The notes beneath the pieces are model-generated. The model ran no database searches. It saw nothing but the letters and a program-made list of their open reading frames with translations, and was not told where the DNA came from. The translations under genes and the position numbers were made by a program. Below, one piece after another: positions 1-8,246 of a stretch of DNA of 40,687 nt. The DNA is from Terriglobia bacterium (GTDB lineage Bacteria > Acidobacteriota > Terriglobia > Bryobacterales > Bryobacteraceae). Numbering within the stretch: the stretch's first letter is position 1; every line of letters starts with the position of its first letter. The stretch lies in contig JAIQFL010000067.1 in NCBI GenBank assembly GCA_020073365.1, positions 1 to 40,687 on the forward strand, in the 5' to 3' direction.

Positions 1-83
1 TAATGCAGGTAAGCTCTCTGCGTGCTCTTGCTGAGATTACGCAACTGCATATCTTCGATCATGCGTTTACGAAGCGGTGACAT
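1..83 (-). CDS. Tyrosine recombinase/phage integrase, N-terminal fragment (cut by window edge)
   Basis: Only the first 27 codons lie in the window. They read MSPLRKRMIEDMQLRNLS and continue KSTQRAYLH, the typical opening of the SAM-like core-binding domain of XerC/D-type tyrosine recombinases, which bind and recombine specific DNA sites. The ATG at 83 is preceded by AAGGAG (91-96) with 7 nt spacing, which fixes the start. The catalytic domain (R..HxxR..Y) is outside the window, so activity cannot be judged. Integrases of this type often sit in mobile elements or next to IS91-type transposases, so this edge may be a mobile-element boundary. That last point is inference. Confidence 0.7.
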   Translation of the reverse strand, partial: MSPLRKRMIEDMQLRNLSKSTQRAYLH

Positions 84-288
84 GCGATGGCTCCTTGGAT
101 GTTGGATTGGTCATTGGGAATAACCTAATCCAGTGTGTCAAGGAGCCTCGCTCCACGCCAGGGGGGCCGCGCGCGAATCTACCGCGCAGCGGTTAGTTCA
201 CCGTCGCGAAGCAATCTGGCGACACACGCTGATTGCCATTTCCGTTCGTTCGCTTGAGAATCTGGTGCCTCAGCGACACGCATCGATT

Positions 289-1244
289 CTACGGCGCTAC
301 GCAGATCTGCGCCGCGGCGGAAGAATTCGGCCCGGTGAGGGTTACCGTCAGGTTTGATTTGATCCGTACCCCGTCGCACGCGGGCAGTCCGGCGGGAACT
401 TGCGGCACGGCGAAGTTCACAAGGTACGGGGAGCCGGCGTAGGAGGCGAACAACGGCGCGCTCGTCAGGCCGAAGCCGGGCACCACCGGAGATAGTGGTG
501 CGTTCGGGCGGAAGTCGAAATTCAGCGCAAATTGCTGCACGGGCTTGGAGAGCTGGTCGGGAGAGGAGCAGCAGTTGGGTGCTTGTGGTGTGACGGCCCC
601 CATGCCATAGAGCCAGACGGCCAGTTCATCGCCGCCGTGGGCCAGATTGTAGAGGCTGTTCAGCGCACCGCTGCCTACCGTCACGACGTCGGCGCAGACG
701 CTCTGCGGCACGGTATAGGCTGCGCTGATGTACACCTGGGAGTCGTCGCAGGTGTTCATCACGTGCATGTTGTCGGACACCGGCCGCAGCAGCACTCCGC
801 CCACAGGCTTGCCGTTCTCACTGATTCGCAGCGACGGGTTCGGATCGCCATTGACGCCGGGGTCCGTCTCGAGTTCGAAGGGAATCTGGAGGGTGATGCC
901 GGCACAGGGCTGCAGGGGTCTTCGCAGTGCGTCTGGTAGGCGGCCCGGAGCTCCAGGCTGGTAACCGTGGCGGCCTTGCCCTGAATCAGATCGACGGAGA
1001 TGCCGTTCAGCACGTGCGGGAATCCGGACGGGCCTAGAACCGGCGCAAGGTTGGAGTCGATGCGGGCGGTGATGCCGTGCACGTGGAGCACGATGACCTG
1101 CCCCGGAGCGACGTCCAGGGAAGGTGACGGAACCTGATAGCCGGCTTGGGCCAAAATAATCGCGTTGCCGCCCATGGCCGGCGGTTGCGCGTTCGCGAGT
1201 GCTGCGCCCAGTAGCGCAACGGTACATCGAAGGATAGCATTCAT
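289..1244 (-). pseudogene. Secreted hypothetical protein with TIGR03437-like C-terminus, reading frame broken by one base
   Basis: The start is MNAILRCTVALLGAALANAQ, a signal peptide ending ANAQ, with GGAGAGG just upstream. The frame stays convincing to YQTHCEDP and then dissolves into low-quality sequence. A second frame picks up at LQPCAGITLQIPFELE and runs to ICVAP and TAG at 289. Adding one C to the run at 915-918 (GGGG on the plus strand) joins them into a 318-residue protein. The C-terminal part (LFASYAGSPYLVNFAVPQVP, then SNLTVTLTG) resembles the Solibacter TIGR03437 domain, whose function is unknown. The break could be a genuine mutation or a homopolymer sequencing error. The 205 nt between this gene and the integrase show nothing recognisable. 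Confidence 0.65.
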
Positions 1245-1572
1245 GCGATTCCTCTCCTTCTCTACGGTCAGCGGCCGGAATAACACCTCCGGCCCCACCC
1301 TATTCCAGTTGACGCTCGGCCCTGGTGAATCGTTTGGCAAATCAGGCTGGAAAGAGAAGGCCATCACGGTTTGATAGAAGATTCCGACCCTCATCATGAA
1401 TCTGGCCTTGCGCAGCGCGTAGCCGCTAGCCGCGCGGCAACCCGCGGTGGAGGGCAAATGTAAACTTCGCACGGAGAACTGTTCCTGTGCAGAGCCTGGC
1501 CGGTGAATTCTCCCGTCCCTCGCCGGTAAGTGGCTGCATGCATTGCGGCCTGCTGAGTGCTAATCAGTAAAG
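1245..1572. other. Intergenic region between divergent genes, nothing recognised
   Basis: This 328-nt stretch separates the frameshifted minus-strand gene from the plus-strand beta-propeller gene and must carry both promoters. I found no clear sigma-70 hexamer pair, strong hairpin or repeat. A 62-codon minus-strand frame (1394-1582) has no coding character or ribosome binding site and is not called. Confidence 0.5.
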
Positions 1573-3585
1573 GTGATGCCACGAAACTCCTTCGAAACTA
1601 GCGGTTCTTTTCGAGGAGCCATTTCGAGCTCCCTGCGAATCGGCCACGCCGCGCGTGGCATTATGCCCCGCCTGGCCTTGTTGCTGGTGATTCGAGCCAT
1701 GATGGCCGATTCGCTGCCGTGGGGTGTGCAAGACATCCGGCAGACGGGAATCCGATCGTCCGACGTCGAAGTGGCGGTGCTGTCGCCGAATGGGGACATC
1801 TATCTGGCCGGCAGGCCAGAGGAAACGGCGTTGCTGAGCAAAGTAGATGGTACAGGCCGAGGGATCTTTGCGATTCAAATCGCCGGAGCCTACGATGCCA
1901 ACGCCATCCATCTTGGCCCGGATGGCAGCGTCTACCTCATGGGATATGCCATTCCGGGAAAGTTTGTGACGACGCCGGGAGCATATCGATCCACCGCGCC
2001 CGGCGATCTTGCGCCGTTTCTGTGCAAGCTTAGTGGCACGGACGGACATATCCTGTTTTGCACATATGTGGACATGCCGTTTTCCGGCAGTCAGGGATTC
2101 ACGGTGGATTCGGGAGGTCATGTCTATCTCGCCAGCAATTACTGCGATACCTCTTTTGCGGGCTGTGTCGAGAAATTCAACCCGACGGGAACCGGGCTGG
2201 TGTATGAGATTTCCCTAGCAACAGGCTACGTGAGCTCGGCCAGTGCGGATGTCAGCGGCAATTTGTACCTTATCGGTCTCGGCGGACCGTCGTTTTTCCT
2301 CACGAAGTTGGACGCTACTGGAACGATTCTGGCAACGGTCTACGGTAATCCAAATGAGTTCGCGTCCGTGCAGCTCGATCCTTCAGGGAATCCCCAGATC
2401 CTGATCGGTGTCGCGGGGAACACGGAAACTGTACGCGTTCGCAGGTACAGCGCCGATCTTTCCAGGGTCCTGTTCGAGACTCCGGCCGGCGCATTTTCGC
2501 CGACCGAGATGATGATCGGTCCCAACGGCGAGACGATCGTACTGGGCGGGACGGACGCTGTGAACTTCACGCAATATCGTCCCACAGCGGCTTGCGACGT
2601 GCCCTCGTCGCCGGAAATCGCCGACCCGACTTCTCCGCTTTTTGCGCACGGCGTCCTGGTGCGGCTGGACGCCACGGGACAGACTGTGCAATCCACATTT
2701 GCGGGCGTCACGCCTGAGCTGACGAATGGTTTTGCGCAGACCGGCATGGCGTCGGTGCTGATCTATGACTATGTCAGCGGAAAGATCGTCATTGTGAAGC
2801 TCGGGCCGGTGCAGGAGGTTCAATTGGGATGCGTGGGAAATTCGGCCTCGTTCCGGATCGGTCCGTTGGCTCCGGAGGAGCTGATCAGCATCTTCGGGCA
2901 GCACCTTGGGCCGGATGCACCGGTTTCAGCCCAACCGGGATTGGACAACAGCTATCCGTTCCAACTCGCCGGGACGCAGGTGACCTTCGATGGCGTGGCT
3001 GCGCCGGTGCTGTACGTGAGCGGCAGTCAGATCAATGCGGTGACGCCGTGGCGACTGTCAGGACTGACGACAACCCAGGTTTGCCTGTTAGTCAATGGCA
3101 TGAAGACAAACTGCATGGACGCGCCGGTCCAGCCAGCGAATCCGGCCATCTTCGTGAGCGGAGCGGTGACGGTGGGATATCCCAACGATAGGCCTCACGC
3201 TGCGGCGTTGAACCAGGATGGGACGATCAATTCGCAGAGCAACCCCGCGCCGGCAGGTTCGATCGTGTCGATCTTCGCGACCGGCCTCGGCGCAATGACA
3301 CCCATTCCGCCGGATGGCGGGTTGATTGGGTTACCCCCGCCGTCGCAGGATTTGCAGGTGCGGGTTCCGGTATTGCTTGGACTCAATCAAAGCGCAAATT
3401 CCCTGGTATACGGTCTTGCGAACGTGCTCTATGCGGGGCCGGCCCCGAATGAGGTGGAGGGCATGAGCCAGATCAATTTTCAGGTTCCGGCGCGAGGGGA
3501 AGCTTTCTACATCGAGGTCAGCTCCGGTACGTTTCACGCCACAACCGCGACGGGAGTGCTGATCTGGGCGACGGGCCAACAGTAG
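1573..3585 (+). CDS. Secreted beta-propeller protein with C-terminal TIGR03437 domain
   Basis: The 670-residue product has a hydrophobic segment (MPRLALLLVIRAMMADSL, from the ATG at 1663) that could be the true signal peptide. If so, the first 30 residues from GTG 1573/ATG 1576 are not translated. AAAGG precedes 1573, so the start is undecided. Residues about 60-430 contain repeating blades with signatures such as LSPNGDIYLAG, LGPDGSVYLMG and VDSGGHVYLAS, typical of SBBP/NHL-like beta-propellers. The last ~230 residues carry the Solibacter-type TIGR03437 module (GSQINAVTPW, VLYAGPAPNEVEG, INFQVPARG). The protein is probably extracytoplasmic; its ligand is unknown. This domain pairing is common in Solibacter-like genomes. 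Confidence 0.8.
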   Translation: MMPRNSFETSGSFRGAISSSLRIGHAARGIMPRLALLLVIRAMMADSLPWGVQDIRQTGIRSSDVEVAVLSPNGDIYLAGRPEETALLSKVDGTGRGIFAIQIAGAYDANAIHLGPDGSVYLMGYAIPGKFVTTPGAYRSTAPGDLAPFLCKLSGTDGHILFCTYVDMPFSGSQGFTVDSGGHVYLASNYCDTSFAGCVEKFNPTGTGLVYEISLATGYVSSASADVSGNLYLIGLGGPSFFLTKLDATGTILATVYGNPNEFASVQLDPSGNPQILIGVAGNTETVRVRRYSADLSRVLFETPAGAFSPTEMMIGPNGETIVLGGTDAVNFTQYRPTAACDVPSSPEIADPTSPLFAHGVLVRLDATGQTVQSTFAGVTPELTNGFAQTGMASVLIYDYVSGKIVIVKLGPVQEVQLGCVGNSASFRIGPLAPEELISIFGQHLGPDAPVSAQPGLDNSYPFQLAGTQVTFDGVAAPVLYVSGSQINAVTPWRLSGLTTTQVCLLVNGMKTNCMDAPVQPANPAIFVSGAVTVGYPNDRPHAAALNQDGTINSQSNPAPAGSIVSIFATGLGAMTPIPPDGGLIGLPPPSQDLQVRVPVLLGLNQSANSLVYGLANVLYAGPAPNEVEGMSQINFQVPARGEAFYIEVSSGTFHATTATGVLIWATGQQ

Positions 3586-3756
3586 CTGCTATGCGCCACG
3601 AGGCACCTGGGGGCGACCACCCTTGAGAAACTTGGAGTTACTCCAACCTGGATGAAGATAGGCGATGAACGTGTTGCCCGTGCCCAAGGGTGACTCACAG
3701 TTTGAACAGGTCGATCCGACCCACCCCGGCTGCGCCTACGTGGTGGGAACTAGTAG

Positions 3757-4167
3757 CTAATACAACCCCGGATAGCCCTCGCGCATCTCCTGAGCTTGCT
3801 GGCGAGCAGTCTCGATCTGGATCAGCGGTCCCAGGCCCATGCCGGGGCAGTATCGCGCTGTTTTCCGCCACTCCCGACGGCTTTCCACCAGTTCCGGCCA
3901 GAACGGGAAGATCCGGCACTGGGTGGGCTTGGCGGGATGAATAGAGCAGCCGTCATTCTTGAGGAAGCTGCAGTAGGCGTCGCGCGGCACCCGCAACCGC
4001 ATCCGGTTTCGGGTCCGGTAGACGTAGCGGCGTTCAAAGGCTGGCGGGGTCATCCCCAGAAAGGCGGCCATCCGCGGCAGGTCGGCTTCGGTCAGGTAGA
4101 CGAAGCCCTTTTGCCGGCAACACTCCGTACAACCGGGCTGGCATTCGAACCTCAATCCCTCCGCCAT
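3757..4167 (-). CDS. YkgJ-family cysteine cluster protein
   Basis: The product is 136 residues when started at MAEGLRFECQPGCTECC. The longer upstream open frame is proline/serine-rich low-quality sequence and is rejected. The Cys pattern is the family hallmark: CxxxCxxCC near the N-terminus, then C-S-F and GCSIHP with QCRIFPFWPE. These residues form the putative Zn/Fe-chelating domain of the YkgJ family (UPF0153). Its biochemical role is not established, though links to metal binding are assumed. It is cytoplasmic, with no signal peptide. Only a weak GAGA-type ribosome binding site is visible. The gene is monocistronic. Confidence 0.85.
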   Translation of the reverse strand: MAEGLRFECQPGCTECCRQKGFVYLTEADLPRMAAFLGMTPPAFERRYVYRTRNRMRLRVPRDAYCSFLKNDGCSIHPAKPTQCRIFPFWPELVESRREWRKTARYCPGMGLGPLIQIETARQQAQEMREGYPGLY

Positions 4168-4292
4168 GCTCTCATTATGGGGCCGCGACCAGGAATTCCG
4201 AGCCCCGATTTTCGTCACGCGGAAGCTGGAGACTTCCGGCAATAACCTTTGTACACGTATGATGCCGGACGTCCTGGTGGTAGATTTCCGGG

Positions 4293-4844
4293 ATGCCACA
4301 GGTGCGGGTGGTTGGCCTTTTGGTCCTGCTCTCGGCGGTTCCGGCAGTTGCGGAGTCGGTTTCTGTTGAGCTGACGCCGCAAGCGATGCTCTCGCTGCGG
4401 TTGACCGCGGCGGATCGGGCGATGGCGGAGTCACTGGGCGCGGCGTTGGGGCGCTCGCTGCACTGTGGCTTGAGCGACGTTGCGACAAGCCCGAGCGGCG
4501 GTCAATGGGTTTTTCGAGCGCGCTGCGCGGGGGTGTTTCAGCGGCGCGGCCAGGTGATCGCGGGGCAACTCAGACTCGCCGGGTTCAGACAGGCGCTCGA
4601 TACAGCTAAATTACCTCATCGATTTGCTAAACCGCGCCAAAAACACCAAACGGGTTGCAGCAGTCATATGTCGTCGAAGAGTTGCTGCATGATATCGAGG
4701 AAATGCAATTTAAGATCTCGCATATCCTCGCGCCTCCCGCGCCTCAATGGATCGCGGCCCATGGACGGTTCGGCCCACGGATCAGCCCCAAATGAACTCG
4801 GCCCCGGGCCTGCTCAAGCTCAGCACCGTGAATCGCTGTTTTAG
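4293..4844 (+). CDS. Small secreted hypothetical protein; 3' half looks decayed
   Basis: The N-terminus MPQVRVVGLLVLLSAVPAVA is a good signal peptide. Codons up to about QVIAGQL (about 4575) have the GC-rich third positions seen in neighbouring genes. After that the frame becomes AT-rich and turns into Ser/Cys/Lys-rich sequence without coding character. Better peptides appear in other frames: YLIDLLNRAKN about 4609-4650, then VVEELLHDIEEMQFKI up to ISPK and a stop at about 4794. The original gene may have ended differently or suffered indels. I do not recognise a family. Confidence 0.4.
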   Translation: MPQVRVVGLLVLLSAVPAVAESVSVELTPQAMLSLRLTAADRAMAESLGAALGRSLHCGLSDVATSPSGGQWVFRARCAGVFQRRGQVIAGQLRLAGFRQALDTAKLPHRFAKPRQKHQTGCSSHMSSKSCCMISRKCNLRSRISSRLPRLNGSRPMDGSAHGSAPNELGPGPAQAQHRESLF

Positions 4845-4882
4845 CTGGCGGTGTAGAATTAAGAGTAATCATGAGGTTAATC

Positions 4883-5872
4883 ATGCTCAAAATACTTCCG
4901 CGGATCACCGGCGTCGTTCTGGTGCTCGCGGCCCCCGCGGCGTTCGGCCAGACGCCGGCGGCGCCGTTGGCTTTCGAAGTCGCATCCATCAAACCGTCGC
5001 CGCCGCTTGATCCCACCAGGATCGCGTCGGGCCAGCCCATCCATGCCGGCATGAAGATCGACGCGGCCAGGGTCGATATCGGAAATTTCTCCGTGACGGC
5101 GTTGATCCTCAAAGCTTACGACGTGAAGCTGTACCAGATCTCGGGTCCCGATTGGGTGACTTCGATGGGCGCCCAGATGAATGCCCAGCGATTCGACATA
5201 CTCGCCAAAATGCCCGAGGGCACAACCAAGGAGCAGGTGCCTGAAATGCTACGGACGCTGCTGGCGGAGAGGTTCAAGCTGGCGGTCCATCGCGACACCA
5301 AGGAGCACGCGGTTTACGCATTGGTAGTAGGCAAAGGCGGACCGAAGCTGAAGGAATCCGAGCCGGACCCCATCGCCCCGGCGGTTTCGGCGGACGGCGG
5401 ACCGGCGCCCCCGCCCAGCACGGGTAGCAACCAGGTAACCGTCAACGCCACCGGCAAGGGAGCGGAGGTCTCGGACGGCCAGGGCGGCAAGCAGAGGATG
5501 TCGATGAGTCCCGACGGCAAGTCCATGCACCTGGAGAACAGCAAGGTGAGCATGGCGCAGTTCGCCGACATGATCACGCCCTTTGTGGATCGCCCGGTAG
5601 TGGACATGACCGAGCTGAAAGGCAACTACCGGGTCGCGCTGGACATCTCCATGGAGGAGGTGATGGCCATCGCGAGGAAGGCAGGCATGGCGGTACCCGG
5701 GATGGGCGGCGGAGGAGACGCCGGCCGGGCTCCGGCGGAAGCCGCGTCGGATCCATCCGGGAGTTCGATCTTTGCGACTGTGCAACAACTTGGGCTCAAG
5801 CTGGAAGCGCGAAAGGCTCCCATCACGCAGATCGTGATCGATCACGTGGAGAAGATGCCCACGGAGAATTAG
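4883..5872 (+). CDS. TIGR03435 family secreted protein
   Basis: The 329-residue product begins MLKILPRITGVVLVLAAPAA with a signal peptide ending FGQ. It then shows FEVASIKPS, the opening motif of the Solibacter TIGR03435 family, whose members are named for this genus and have no known function. Further family features are ILKAYDVKLYQISGPDW, FDILAKMPEGTTKEQ, MLRTLLAERFKLAVHRDTKE, VDRPVVDMTELKGNY and the C-terminal LEARKAPITQIVIDHVEK. I prefer the ATG at 4883 because GAGG sits about 6 nt upstream. The ATG at 4871 would add four residues and lacks a good site. A Gly/Ala-rich stretch occurs before the last conserved block. Confidence 0.9.
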   Translation: MLKILPRITGVVLVLAAPAAFGQTPAAPLAFEVASIKPSPPLDPTRIASGQPIHAGMKIDAARVDIGNFSVTALILKAYDVKLYQISGPDWVTSMGAQMNAQRFDILAKMPEGTTKEQVPEMLRTLLAERFKLAVHRDTKEHAVYALVVGKGGPKLKESEPDPIAPAVSADGGPAPPPSTGSNQVTVNATGKGAEVSDGQGGKQRMSMSPDGKSMHLENSKVSMAQFADMITPFVDRPVVDMTELKGNYRVALDISMEEVMAIARKAGMAVPGMGGGGDAGRAPAEAASDPSGSSIFATVQQLGLKLEARKAPITQIVIDHVEKMPTEN

Positions 5873-5977
5873 GGCGGCGTTGCCGCCGCTAAGTCGTCGG
5901 GCGGCCACTGACAGGCCGACGGGCCTGGCTAGCTGAATGCGGGTTGACAGACGACGAAAGGCGATCGTCTGTCCCAC
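5873..5977. repeat. Cluster of short inverted repeats between convergent genes
   Basis: Three hairpins follow one another. They are GGCGGC-GTT-GCCGCC directly after the stop at 5872, CAGGCC-GACG-GGCCTG, and GACAGACGA (5946-5954) pairing with TCGTCTGTC (5965-5973) as a 9-bp stem with a 10-nt loop. The last ends four bases before the stop codon of the GH57 gene on the other strand. None is followed by a T-run, so a bidirectional terminator is possible but not canonical. A dispersed extragenic palindromic repeat is equally likely. Confidence 0.55.
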
Positions 5978-8116
5978 CTACTGGGCCATTTCTACGGGGT
6001 TGGTGGTCCGCATTGCGAGCCAGCCCTGCTGCGGAACGGCATCCAGGGGCAGGCCGCTGTGCCACAGCGAGAATTGGAAACGCAGCCCGCTGCCGGCCGC
6101 GATGCCCATGGCCTGCAGGGAGATGCGCACTTCCAGCACGCGCCCGAGCGCGCACTCGACGGCCTTGGCGGGGTTGCCCTGTGGAAGCGCGGCCAGCCTG
6201 GTATCGGTAAAGCGCACTGCGCCCGGCGAGAACGCGATGGCCACGTAGCTGCTGAGCGCGCCGTCCAGCGATTGCGCCGTCAAACGCGCCTCCATCCCGG
6301 ACAGCTCCTGCTCGTAACCCGCGTGAAAATCGACGCGCAGATAGAAATTGACTCCGTCCGAGCCGAATTGCACCTCCTGCACCACGAACTTCTTCCCGTG
6401 CATCGACCCGGAGCGCTCGTCCACGCGGTAGACTCCCGCGCCGATCCATTCGAAATACGAGGTCACCTCGCCATCCACCACCGGTGAGATGCCACCCGAT
6501 GGTTCGACGTGCACCTCGGGCACGGCCAGGCGCAGGATCGGCCGGGAGAGCTCTTCCGGCGGCATCAGGTTCAGAAAACGATAGACATTCGCCAGGTGGC
6601 TGCGATACAACTGGTCGAACTCCTCTCGGTTGGCCGAATCGTGCTCCGGCCCATACCACCAGCACCAGTCGCTGCCCTCCGCGATCAGCAGTTCTTCGAG
6701 AGCCATGCTCCGCTTCGGTTCGGGTACAGTGGTGGTGGAATCGAACGCTTCCCGCGCCCGCAGCAGTTGCGCCCACGCCTGGTTGTCCTCCTCGGCTCCA
6801 ATCCAGACGTCGAAGTTGGCGCTGATCCACGATCCCGGGAAGATGTGATCGATCGGCTCGGGCGCCATCGTCCGCAGCCCTTCGCTCACCGTGACCGCGC
6901 GCATTCGCGGATCCTCCGAGATGCGCCGGTAGAGTTCCCGCAGGAACGGCCGGCCGTTCCGGTCGTAATACTCCCAGGCGTTTTCGCCGTCGAGAATGAT
7001 GGGGACCAGCGCATCGCGCCCGGACCCCAGAATGCCGGCGCAGTTGTCGCCGATGCGCCGCAGGAAATCCGCGGCGGCCGCGGCCGCCTCCATCTTGGAA
7101 TACACGAACCCGATCAGATCGCTCAGAAAGTGATCGCGGAAGATCACGCCCAGCCGGTGGTCCTGCTGTTGCCACCGGTAAGGCCGGTAGAGGCCCTCCA
7201 CCGGCACGGAGCGGGACAGGGTCCGATCGAGCACGCCGCTGTCGGTTCCCACCCACTCGAAGCCCAACTCGGCAGCCTGAGTAAAGACCTCATCGGAAAC
7301 CGATCCTTCCGAAGGCCACAGCCCCACCGGCGCCACGCCGAAGGTCCTGGCGCAGTATTCCCGCGCCAGCAAGAGTTGGCGGCGCGCATCCAGCGGGTAG
7401 CGGAACCGCGGGGGCAGCGGCACGTTGGGGTGCGATACGCCGGCGATGTTGGAATCGCACAGCAGCGGCAGAATGGGGTGGTAATAGGGAGTGGTCGAAA
7501 TCTCGATCTGCCCCGAGGCTGCCACCTTCTGATATTCGGGCAGCACCTGGGCGGCGATCTCGCGCTGTTTCTCCCCCATGCGGCGTTGATCCGCCAGGGT
7601 GAAGTTGCGCCCGCGCTCCACCCACGCCCGAACCTCCGGGTCATTCGCCTGGAACTCCTCGTCGAACCATGCCAGTTGCGACCACACCTGCACATCGCGA
7701 AACTCCTGCGCCCCGAACAGGTTCCGCAAACCCGAGCTTTTCTCCCTCTGCCAGACGTCGTACAGTTCTCCGTACCGCGGATAGCGATGAATCATGTGGT
7801 GCGGATCGGAATAAAACGAATGCCGCAGCAGAAAAGCGCGGTCCTGCTCAGTGAGGCTCTCGGCCGGCCGGAGCGCTGCCTGGAGAAACGGGTCTACGGC
7901 CTCCCCCGACGCGTATTCGGCTACCTGCGCCATCATGGAAGGCACCAGGTTGAAGGTCTGCCGGATCTGGGGAAACTCCTCCAGAATGCGCACCATTCCG
8001 TAGTAGTCCTTGAGTGCGTGCATGCGCGTCCACGGCAGTTTGTACTCGCCGGAGATCAAGTCCTTATAAAAAGGCTGGTGCATGTGCCAGAGAAAGCACA
8101 GATAAATTTGGGGCAT
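5978..8116 (-). CDS. Glycoside hydrolase family 57 protein (alpha-amylase/glucanotransferase type)
   Basis: The 712-residue product has no signal peptide, so a cytoplasmic alpha-glucan enzyme (hydrolase, branching or transferase) is likely. The N-terminal FLWHMHQPFYKD (HQP at 13-15) is GH57 conserved region 1. GLWPSEGSVSDE places the expected nucleophile at Glu270. IILDGENAWEYY places the expected acid/base at Asp376. These assignments are by family analogy. The last ~230 residues form an all-beta C-terminal domain. The ATG at 8116 is preceded by AAGGA with good spacing. The gene converges on the TIGR03435 gene. Exact specificity (amylase, glucanotransferase or other) cannot be read from the sequence. 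Confidence 0.9.
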   Translation of the reverse strand: MPQIYLCFLWHMHQPFYKDLISGEYKLPWTRMHALKDYYGMVRILEEFPQIRQTFNLVPSMMAQVAEYASGEAVDPFLQAALRPAESLTEQDRAFLLRHSFYSDPHHMIHRYPRYGELYDVWQREKSSGLRNLFGAQEFRDVQVWSQLAWFDEEFQANDPEVRAWVERGRNFTLADQRRMGEKQREIAAQVLPEYQKVAASGQIEISTTPYYHPILPLLCDSNIAGVSHPNVPLPPRFRYPLDARRQLLLAREYCARTFGVAPVGLWPSEGSVSDEVFTQAAELGFEWVGTDSGVLDRTLSRSVPVEGLYRPYRWQQQDHRLGVIFRDHFLSDLIGFVYSKMEAAAAAADFLRRIGDNCAGILGSGRDALVPIILDGENAWEYYDRNGRPFLRELYRRISEDPRMRAVTVSEGLRTMAPEPIDHIFPGSWISANFDVWIGAEEDNQAWAQLLRAREAFDSTTTVPEPKRSMALEELLIAEGSDWCWWYGPEHDSANREEFDQLYRSHLANVYRFLNLMPPEELSRPILRLAVPEVHVEPSGGISPVVDGEVTSYFEWIGAGVYRVDERSGSMHGKKFVVQEVQFGSDGVNFYLRVDFHAGYEQELSGMEARLTAQSLDGALSSYVAIAFSPGAVRFTDTRLAALPQGNPAKAVECALGRVLEVRISLQAMGIAAGSGLRFQFSLWHSGLPLDAVPQQGWLAMRTTNPVEMAQ

Positions 8117-8188
8117 CGTTTCCTTGATCGGCTGTCGTTGAGCAAAACGTTAGGGGGCTCGACGTGGAGTCCGGTGACAAGCACCAAG

Positions 8189-8228
8189 CGCCGGCACGAG
8201 TACCGGCGCGGCAAGCACGAGTGCTTGC
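8189..8228. repeat. Tandem palindromes around GCACGAGT (dispersed repeat, REP-like)
   Basis: Two adjacent hairpins lie upstream of the GH57 gene and downstream of the phosphoesterase gene: CGCCGGCACGAGTACCGGCG (8189-8208) and GCAAGCACGAGTGCTTGC (8211-8228). They share the GCACGAGT core but have different outer stems. A related copy, GAGCACAAGTGCTTGCGCCA, is at 10848-10867, on the other side of the same gene. This suggests a genome-wide extragenic palindromic family. Confidence 0.6.
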
Positions 8229-8246
8229 GCCACTTCATGGCCTGAC

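Noticed and set aside
6509..8245. 578-codon plus-strand ORF antisense to GH57
   Set aside because: It is opposite a well-supported GH57 gene with catalytic motifs and has no recognisable domains.
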